Assembly (NCBI GenBank): GCA_046542305.1
Contig: JBKHBQ010000121.1
Location: 1-11,129 of the forward strand
DNA length: 11,129 bases
From: JBKHBQ01 sp046542305
GTDB taxonomy: Bacteria > Bacteroidota > Bacteroidia > Bacteroidales > 4484-276
Direction of reading: 5' to 3'
The notes below the pieces were generated by a model, which was not told the DNA's origin, searched no databases, and saw only the letters and a program-made list of their open reading frames with translations. This document shows, piece by piece, positions 5,421-11,129 of the stretch (the first letter of the stretch is position 1; every line of letters starts with the position of its first letter). The position numbers and the translations under genes were made by a program.

Positions 5421-8400
5421 ATGAAAAAATCTACCTTTCTATTTCTCGTGATACTTGTATGGCCGGCTATCTGGTTGCCGGCGCAGGATTTCAACTATAC
5501 CGACAGTTGGGGAAACAGTGGCTTTACTTTGCTCAGTAACAAAAGCCGGTCCGTTTCCGTGAATTTTTCAATTGAGGATTTTCAGCTCGTTGATAATCAG
5601 ATCGACGGACAATCGGTGAAGAATATTCTGATGAAGGGTGCCTTGTTGCCCAATGATGCCGGCGCGCCCGATATTCCCGGTTTTTCGCGGTATATTGCCA
5701 TTCCCGAAGGTGCTTCGGTCACGCTTGAGGTGGTAAGATACCGGACCGAGCTGTTGAAAAACATTGAATTGGCTCCGGCACCCGTCATCCCGAAGGATAA
5801 TGAAGACGGGCCGCTGAAATACGCTTATGATGAAAGAATTTTTGGTGAGGATGCATTTTTTCCCGCGGATCCTTTCAAGGTATCTCCTGTCACCGAAATT
5901 CGCGGTGTGGATGCTGTGTTGCTTGGAATTACACCGTTTCAGTACAATCCTGTGAGTAAGGAGCTGATTGTATACCGGGATGTGGAAGTTGAGCTGAAGA
6001 TTTCCGCAGGCAATGGCATATATGGTGAGGAGCGGTTGCGCAGCCGGTGGTTCGATCCCATCCTCCGGGATGTATTGTTGAATTATTCGGCCCTGCCTGA
6101 GGTGGATTACAGCAAGCGGCCAAAAAACAATACTGACAATACAGGATATGAATACCTGATCGTGATTCCTGACGATCCTGCGTGGATGCCTTTTGCAGAG
6201 CAAATCAGAGATTTCAGAATCAAGCAGGGTATCAGCACCGGGATTGTTACCCTGAACGACATCGGAGGATCGTCCGCGACAGTTCTTGAGAGCTATTTCA
6301 ACAATGCCTACAATACCTGGAATCCGGCTCCGGTGGCCGTCCTTTTGATGGCCGATTACGGATCAGATGCGTCCAACAGCATTATTTCACCCATTTATAA
6401 CAGTTATTGTGCCTCCGACAATATTTTTGCAGATGTGAACAACAACGACATGCCCGACATGATCTTCGCGCGCATGACCGCACAAAACGCCACCCATCTG
6501 CAAACCATGGTTTCCAAAATGATCAGTTATGAAACCAATCCGCCTGTGGATTTTAATTTTTATAATAAACCCATCACCGCACTTGGCTGGCAAACTGAAC
6601 GCTGGTTTCAGATTTGTTCGGAGTCGGTGGGAGGCTTCTGGCGTGAAGTGCAGGATAAAAATCCCGTGCGCATCAATGCCATTTATTCCGGCACGCCAGG
6701 ATCCACCTGGTCTACAGCTACCAATACTTCTACAGTGGTGAATTATTTCGGCCCCTCCGGGCTTGGCTATATTCCGGCTACACCGGCTGAACTCGGCGGT
6801 TGGAGCGGAGGAACGGCAACGCACGTGATCAATGCCATCAACGACGGCGCCTTCGCACTTCAGCACCGCGACCACGGCGGAACAACAGGCTGGGGCGAAC
6901 CGGATTTTCATAATAGTCATATCAACAGCCTGAACAACACGCAGAACAACGAACTGGTTTTTGTGTTTTCGATCAATTGCCTAACAGGGAAGTACAATAT
7001 GGCGGGAGAATGTTTTACTGAAAAATTTCACCGTCATACCTACAACGGACTAAATGCAGGGGCACTCGGACTGATCGCCGCCTCGGAAGTTTCCTATTCT
7101 TTTGTTAACGACACCTATGTGTGGGGAATGCTCGATAACATGGAACCCGGTTTTATGCCCGACTATGGGATGCCGGTGGATGAACGCGGGTTTATGCCTG
7201 CTTTTGGAAATGCCGCAGGAAAATACTTCCTTCAACAGAGTGGTTGGCCTTACAACACAAATAACAAAAAGGTGACCTATAACCTGTTTCATCATCATGG
7301 AGGAGCATTTCTGACGGTGTATACCGAAGTGCCGCAAAATTTGAGTGTAACACACAGTCCGGTGCTGCTGAGCGGCGAAACGAATTTTTCAGTAACGGCA
7401 AATGCCGGTTCGCTTATCGCACTTACCACCGGCGGCGAGGTAATTGGTTTGGCCGAAGGAACCGGCGGACCTGTGAATATTCCCGTCGAACCACAGATTC
7501 CGCCTACTGAAATCACAGTGACCGTTACAAAACAAAATTATTTCAGATATGAATCAACGGTGGAAGTGGTTCCGCCGTCAGGACCTTATGTGATCTTTGA
7601 GGCCGTTGATGTCAACGATGGTTCCAAAGCGAATGGGAACGGTCAGTTGGATTTCGGGGAATCAGTTTCGCTGCACGTTACCCTGAAGAATGTCGGTTCT
7701 GATCTGGCAGGTGATGTGTCTGCCGCCTTAGTCTCCGCCGATCCGTTTATTACCATAAGTGATGATTACGCCGTATTCGGCGACATCCCTGCCGGTGGCA
7801 GCATTACACTTAATGATGCCTTTGCCCTGGATGCCGGAAATAATCTGCCCGACGGCCATCTGATCAATTTCACGGTGGAAGCCGGAGATGGCAGCTCTAC
7901 CTGGAACAGTTATTTTTCACTTACAGGACATGCACCGGATTTGAATGTTCAGGGTTTTTACGTGGACGATGCTGCCGGAAACAACAATGGCATACTTGAT
8001 CCCGGCGAAACGGCGCCGGTTATGCTTACGCTGGTAAACGACGGAGGTGCTGCCGCGGAGAACATCCACGGTACGTTGGCCACCGCCGATCCTTATCTGA
8101 CCATTGAAACCGCCAATCCGCAGGCTTTTGGTGCGCTCAATCCGGGTGAAACCTCCACGGCCCCTTTTACTGTTACGGCATCAGCCTCTATTCCCGGCGG
8201 ATACCTGGCGGAGGCAACGCTTACAATTACTGCAGGTCAGGGAATTGAGCAACAGGATGTGGTGGAGTTTAATTTTTCCGATTACTGCTATCCCGGTGCC
8301 GATTGTTCGTTTGGCGATGGTTTTACCGGTTTCGCACTGGAGCAGATCAACAACATGAACAGTGGCTGTTCCTCCGGCGGATATGGCGATTTTACAAATA

Positions 8401-11033
8401 TGGTAGCCGATCTTGAAGCGGGACAAACCTACACGGTCAGTTGGAAAACAGGGTACAGCAATCAGGATGCCTGCCTGTGGATCGATCTGAACAACAACCG
8501 CGAATTCGAAGATTCCGAACGCCTGATCACCGATTATAACCTGAGTTCAGTAAATACTGTTTACAACACAACCTTTACCCTCCCCGATAATATTTATCCT
8601 GGCAACAAGCGCATGCGAATACGTGCCAACTGGCAGAACTCGGCAGCCGCGCCCTGTTCCAATTTTTCGTATGGCGAAACCGAGGACTATACTGTCAATG
8701 TGCAGGGCGGTGCTGTGGTTGCGGATTTTAACGCAGACCAAACCACGATTTGTGAAGGTGGCGAGGTAAGTTATGCAGACCTGTCAGCAGGTCAGGTCAT
8801 CAACTGGGAGTGGAGCTTTCCGGGCGGAAACCCGGCAACATCTGTGCAACAAAATCCGGTGGTGACTTATTCCCAGTCGGGTGTGTACGATGTGGTGCTT
8901 ACGGTTCAGGGACAAAATTCATCTGATACCAAACAACGCAGCAGTTATATCGAAGTAATCGAAGGACCCGGGCAGCCGGCACCGCCGCAAGGCATGACCC
9001 AGCTTTGCTACAATCCGGGAAATACCCTTTATTCGATCGAACCGGTTGCAGGCATCACCGAATACCAGTGGAGCCTGACCCCGTCCAATGCGGGGGAGAT
9101 CACAGGTACCAGTACCTATGCTACCGTTAATTGGAACAATACCTTTGCAGGCAGTGCCAATGTGACGGTACAGGGAATCGGTGCCTGTGGGCCAGGTATC
9201 GCGTCGGAACCTCTGACGGTCACCATTCAGGATATTCCTGCCCCGGCAGGCACAATTTCAGGCGAATCCACCGGCTGTGTGGGTGAAGAGAGTTTGTTCA
9301 ACATTCCCGTGATTTCCGGTGCTGACGAGTATGAATGGATACTGCAACCTGAGCATGCAGGAAGCATGGTGGTAAATAACAATAGCTGTACGGTAACGTG
9401 GGACATGTATTTCGAAGGAACGGCATCCGTCAGCGCAAGAGGGCTCAACAACTGCGGAACCGGCGAATGGTCGCCTGCATTCGATACAGAGGTGGGTTTA
9501 TGTGCAGGTGGATTGCCTGACGGCTGGGATTACAATCCGACGCCATTGCAGCATACCATCCTGATTCCCAACACCGCAAATCTTTCGGTGTTTGGCAATC
9601 CTTTTCTTGAGGGGGATTATATCGGCGTGTTTTATCTGGATGATCAAGGCAATGAAAAATGCGGCGGCGCCATCGAGTGGACGCTGGCCGATAATACCAC
9701 CATCATGGCCTTTGGTGATGATTTTTCAACACCTGAAAAGGACGGCTTTGCCAACAATGAAGAAATCATCTGGAAAGTCTTCTGCTGGAATGTGGAAGAA
9801 GAATATGCGCTGATGCCCTCCTATGATCCCGGCTTTCCGCAGGTAACAGGCCAGTTCGTGAATTACGGTGTTTCAGGACTGCTCTCACTTGAGGCATACA
9901 TTACCTCCCAGGTGCAGCTTTCTGCCGGATGGAACGGGATGTCAATGCCTGTTACACCCTTTGAACAGGATGTGGAGTTGCTGTTCGGGGATGTTGCGGA
10001 TGATTTGATCATCATGCTGAATAATGAATCAATGTTTTGGCCGTCAATGAATGTAAACACCTTTACCGGCTGGGATTACAGCATGGGTGCGGCGGTTAAA
10101 ATGGTAATGCCTTCCGAAATTGCCGTTGCCGGAATTCCGCCGGCTGCATCTTCGCTGTCGCTTCCGGCCGGATGGAGCTATCTTCCGGTACCGGTGAACT
10201 GTGCTGTGGATGCAGCCCAGGTTTTCGCGGCTATCCATAACCAGGTGGAAATCGTGAAGGAGGTAGCGGGTTATCGCGTGTACTGGCCGGCGATGAATAT
10301 TTTTACCCTGCAGGCTTTGGAAGCCGGAAAGGCTTATTTTATCAAGCTTTCGCAGGAAACTACCATCGAATTTCCGGCCTGTACGGATGCAGTTGTTCCT
10401 GATCGTGAACCTGCACCTGAGTCACCGGCTGCCTGGGGTACAAGCCCGACGGTTCCGGGGTCGCATTTGCTGGCTGTGGATCATCAAAAGATCGATGGCG
10501 CGGAGCACGGAGATTTTCTGGGAGCGTTTACTGCCGAAGGTCAATATGCTGGGTCGGTGAAGATAACGGATCAGCCGGTTGTGCTCAGCATCTGTGGCGA
10601 TGATCCTTCAACTGCACAATCAGAAGGTTTTGCGGAAGGAGGCGAATTATTCTTCAGGATACTCAGGCAAAGCGGAACCGAAAAAGAAGTAGTATTTGTT
10701 TTTGATGAAACCCTCCCTGATTCGGACGGAACATTTACGCAAAACGGATTGTCTGCTGTTAAGAGCGGATCTGCGGGTGCTTCGGGTATAGCAAATGCTG
10801 CACATCAGGTAAATGTTTATCCCAATCCGGCAACAGATGAAATCATGATCGAAGGAATTTCAGGTTACCATCATATGAGCCTGTCTTCGGTCCAAGGTTT
10901 TCCGGTAAAAGAGTTGGCCATCGAAGGGCGGGAGTTTATCCGAATGGATCTTACGGATTTATCCAAAGGGATTTATTTTCTGCGCTTTTCCGGTCCATCC
11001 GGTATAGCGATATCTAAAGTTGTACGCAATTAA
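5421..11033 (+). CDS. Secreted gingipain-like C25 cysteine protease with T9SS sorting domain
   Basis: This 1870-aa protein is a predicted surface or secreted protease. Domains in order: signal peptide (1-21, cleavage after LPA); C25 propeptide (about 30-200, with IPGFSRYIAIPEGA); catalytic domain (about 243-637) with SDN at 332-334, QHRDHGGTTGWGEP containing catalytic His485, and FSINCLTGKY with catalytic Cys520; C25 C-terminal Ig-like domain (about 637-720); two CARDB-like repeats (about 723-838 and 841-950), each with LDxGE; GEVED-type domain (about 955-1094, ending GETEDYTVNV); PKD domain (about 1100-1180); two PKD-like domains (about 1183-1270 and 1273-1363); a nested repeated module (1378-1781); and a T9SS type A tail from NVYPNP (1798-1803) to the end. 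The start at 5421 is chosen for its signal peptide and the AAGGG just before it. The His-to-Cys spacing of 35 residues is close to gingipain's 33. Substrate specificity cannot be read from the sequence. Confidence 0.9.
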   Translation: MKKSTFLFLVILVWPAIWLPAQDFNYTDSWGNSGFTLLSNKSRSVSVNFSIEDFQLVDNQIDGQSVKNILMKGALLPNDAGAPDIPGFSRYIAIPEGASVTLEVVRYRTELLKNIELAPAPVIPKDNEDGPLKYAYDERIFGEDAFFPADPFKVSPVTEIRGVDAVLLGITPFQYNPVSKELIVYRDVEVELKISAGNGIYGEERLRSRWFDPILRDVLLNYSALPEVDYSKRPKNNTDNTGYEYLIVIPDDPAWMPFAEQIRDFRIKQGISTGIVTLNDIGGSSATVLESYFNNAYNTWNPAPVAVLLMADYGSDASNSIISPIYNSYCASDNIFADVNNNDMPDMIFARMTAQNATHLQTMVSKMISYETNPPVDFNFYNKPITALGWQTERWFQICSESVGGFWREVQDKNPVRINAIYSGTPGSTWSTATNTSTVVNYFGPSGLGYIPATPAELGGWSGGTATHVINAINDGAFALQHRDHGGTTGWGEPDFHNSHINSLNNTQNNELVFVFSINCLTGKYNMAGECFTEKFHRHTYNGLNAGALGLIAASEVSYSFVNDTYVWGMLDNMEPGFMPDYGMPVDERGFMPAFGNAAGKYFLQQSGWPYNTNNKKVTYNLFHHHGGAFLTVYTEVPQNLSVTHSPVLLSGETNFSVTANAGSLIALTTGGEVIGLAEGTGGPVNIPVEPQIPPTEITVTVTKQNYFRYESTVEVVPPSGPYVIFEAVDVNDGSKANGNGQLDFGESVSLHVTLKNVGSDLAGDVSAALVSADPFITISDDYAVFGDIPAGGSITLNDAFALDAGNNLPDGHLINFTVEAGDGSSTWNSYFSLTGHAPDLNVQGFYVDDAAGNNNGILDPGETAPVMLTLVNDGGAAAENIHGTLATADPYLTIETANPQAFGALNPGETSTAPFTVTASASIPGGYLAEATLTITAGQGIEQQDVVEFNFSDYCYPGADCSFGDGFTGFALEQINNMNSGCSSGGYGDFTNMVADLEAGQTYTVSWKTGYSNQDACLWIDLNNNREFEDSERLITDYNLSSVNTVYNTTFTLPDNIYPGNKRMRIRANWQNSAAAPCSNFSYGETEDYTVNVQGGAVVADFNADQTTICEGGEVSYADLSAGQVINWEWSFPGGNPATSVQQNPVVTYSQSGVYDVVLTVQGQNSSDTKQRSSYIEVIEGPGQPAPPQGMTQLCYNPGNTLYSIEPVAGITEYQWSLTPSNAGEITGTSTYATVNWNNTFAGSANVTVQGIGACGPGIASEPLTVTIQDIPAPAGTISGESTGCVGEESLFNIPVISGADEYEWILQPEHAGSMVVNNNSCTVTWDMYFEGTASVSARGLNNCGTGEWSPAFDTEVGLCAGGLPDGWDYNPTPLQHTILIPNTANLSVFGNPFLEGDYIGVFYLDDQGNEKCGGAIEWTLADNTTIMAFGDDFSTPEKDGFANNEEIIWKVFCWNVEEEYALMPSYDPGFPQVTGQFVNYGVSGLLSLEAYITSQVQLSAGWNGMSMPVTPFEQDVELLFGDVADDLIIMLNNESMFWPSMNVNTFTGWDYSMGAAVKMVMPSEIAVAGIPPAASSLSLPAGWSYLPVPVNCAVDAAQVFAAIHNQVEIVKEVAGYRVYWPAMNIFTLQALEAGKAYFIKLSQETTIEFPACTDAVVPDREPAPESPAAWGTSPTVPGSHLLAVDHQKIDGAEHGDFLGAFTAEGQYAGSVKITDQPVVLSICGDDPSTAQSEGFAEGGELFFRILRQSGTEKEVVFVFDETLPDSDGTFTQNGLSAVKSGSAGASGIANAAHQVNVYPNPATDEIMIEGISGYHHMSLSSVQGFPVKELAIEGREFIRMDLTDLSKGIYFLRFSGPSGIAISKVVRN
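7587..8270 (+). repeat. Two CARDB-like repeats in the protease stalk
   Basis: The product carries two copies of a beta-sandwich-type domain with a period of about 116 residues. Each begins with a hydrophobic strand, then N-G-x-L-D-x-G-E (around 740-746 and 856-862), then a strand resembling LHVTLKNVGSD or MLTLVNDGGA, then a SADPF/TADPY motif. Such domains are typical spacer or adhesion units of secreted Bacteroidota proteins. Confidence 0.65.
9552..9902 (+). repeat. Module A, copy 1 (residues about 1378-1494)
   Basis: The product contains GDYIGVFYLDDQG, then CGGAIEW, then the conserved GDD (1432-1434), and EKDGFANNEEIIWKVF. The same pattern recurs in copy 2 (10458-10763): GDFLGAF, GDD (1726-1728), SEGFAEGGELFFRIL. 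Function unknown; probably a beta-rich accessory domain. Confidence 0.65.
9915..10133 (+). repeat. Module B, copy 1 (residues about 1499-1571)
   Basis: The product begins QLSAGWNGMSMPV, then has MFWPSMNVNTF (with Trp1540) and ends near EIAVAG. It aligns with the immediately following copy (10155-10373). Trp1504 and Trp1540 are 36 residues apart, against 37 in copy 2. Confidence 0.7.
10155..10373 (+). repeat. Module B, copy 2 (residues about 1579-1651)
   Basis: The product begins LSLPAGWSYLPVPV, contains VYWPAMNIFTL (Trp1622) and ends KLSQETTIEF. It is a diverged direct repeat of module B copy 1: both have the (S/P)AGW start and the WP(S/A)MN core. Confidence 0.7.
10458..10763 (+). repeat. 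Module A, copy 2 (residues about 1680-1781)
   Basis: The product reads GDFLGAFTAEGQYAGSV, then ICGDDPSTAQSEGFAEGGEL, and ends LSAVKSG. It aligns with copy 1 at 9552-9902 around the GDD and (D/E)GFA motifs. It lies directly before a short Ser/Gly/Ala linker and the T9SS tail. Confidence 0.6.
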
Positions 11034-11099
11034 TGTAAGTGAACGAAATCATAATTTTTATTTGCATCAAATGGCGGATGGGACGCCATCGTCCTTACA
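11034..11099. repeat. Segment bounded by TGTAAG/CTTACA inverted repeats with overlapping inner palindromes
   Basis: Immediately after the protease stop, TGTAAG (11034-11039) is mirrored by CTTACA (11094-11099). Inside, three mutually exclusive stems are possible: ATGGCG/CGCCAT (11071-11076 with 11084-11089), GATGG/CCATC (11077-11081 with 11086-11090) and GGACG/CGTCC (11081-11085 with 11090-11094). No T-tract follows, so an ordinary intrinsic terminator is not supported. The density of palindromes suggests a REP-like or other dispersed intergenic repeat, or an RNA 3' end structure. Confidence 0.35.
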
Positions 11100-11129
11100 A
11101 AAAAGAAGGGTACTAATAACTAAGGAAAG

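Noticed and set aside
5568..6203. Long minus-strand open frame (211 codons) inside the protease gene; likewise 6387-6920.
   Set aside because: They are shadows of a coding frame with clear domain content. The translations show no recognisable motif and have atypical composition.

Overview
The window looks like chromosomal DNA of a Bacteroidota bacterium, probably of the Bacteroidales/Marinilabiliales type. Three things point there: a very large secreted protein with a type IX secretion (T9SS) C-terminal sorting domain, a gene neighbourhood (short AMP nucleosidase, holA, stand-alone HsdR-N nuclease domain) that I associate with this phylum, and TAnnTTTG-type -7 promoter boxes in front of several genes. 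I see no rRNA, tRNA, CRISPR array, insertion sequence or phage gene.

Left part (1-3321). A ten-unit degenerate heptanucleotide array (42-111) ends two bases from the holA stop codon. On the minus strand, a short AMP nucleosidase (1911-1141) and the DNA polymerase III delta subunit (1121-114) form a likely two-gene operon. Divergent from it is a 153-aa protein holding only the PD-(D/E)XK nuclease domain of type I restriction HsdR subunits. That gene meets a SirB1/transglutaminase-core-2-like gene (3321-2446) tail to tail, with one base between the stop codons.

Middle (3322-5001). A promoter-containing gap leads to two overlapping plus-strand genes that are paralogues. The second (4159-5001) is a lipoprotein Bax/FlgJ-type glucosaminidase with an intact active-site region. 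The first (3516-4172) aligns with it at both ends but has lost the central YNNYFG / CYTPGCG segment, so it looks like a degenerate partner or pseudoenzyme.

Right part (5002-11129). A gene-free stretch of about 420 bases with small hairpins precedes one giant gene (5421-11033, 1870 aa). It encodes a gingipain-like C25 cysteine protease with signal peptide, propeptide, catalytic domain, Ig-like domain, two CARDB-like repeats, GEVED, PKD and PKD-like domains, a nested A-B-B'-A' module and the T9SS tail. After its stop lies a 66-base segment bounded by inverted repeats, then what may be the leader of another gene beginning just outside the window.

The left half is housekeeping (replication clamp loading, purine salvage). 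The right half concerns the cell envelope and surface (peptidoglycan trimming, secreted proteolysis). Nothing in the window obviously joins the two halves into one pathway.
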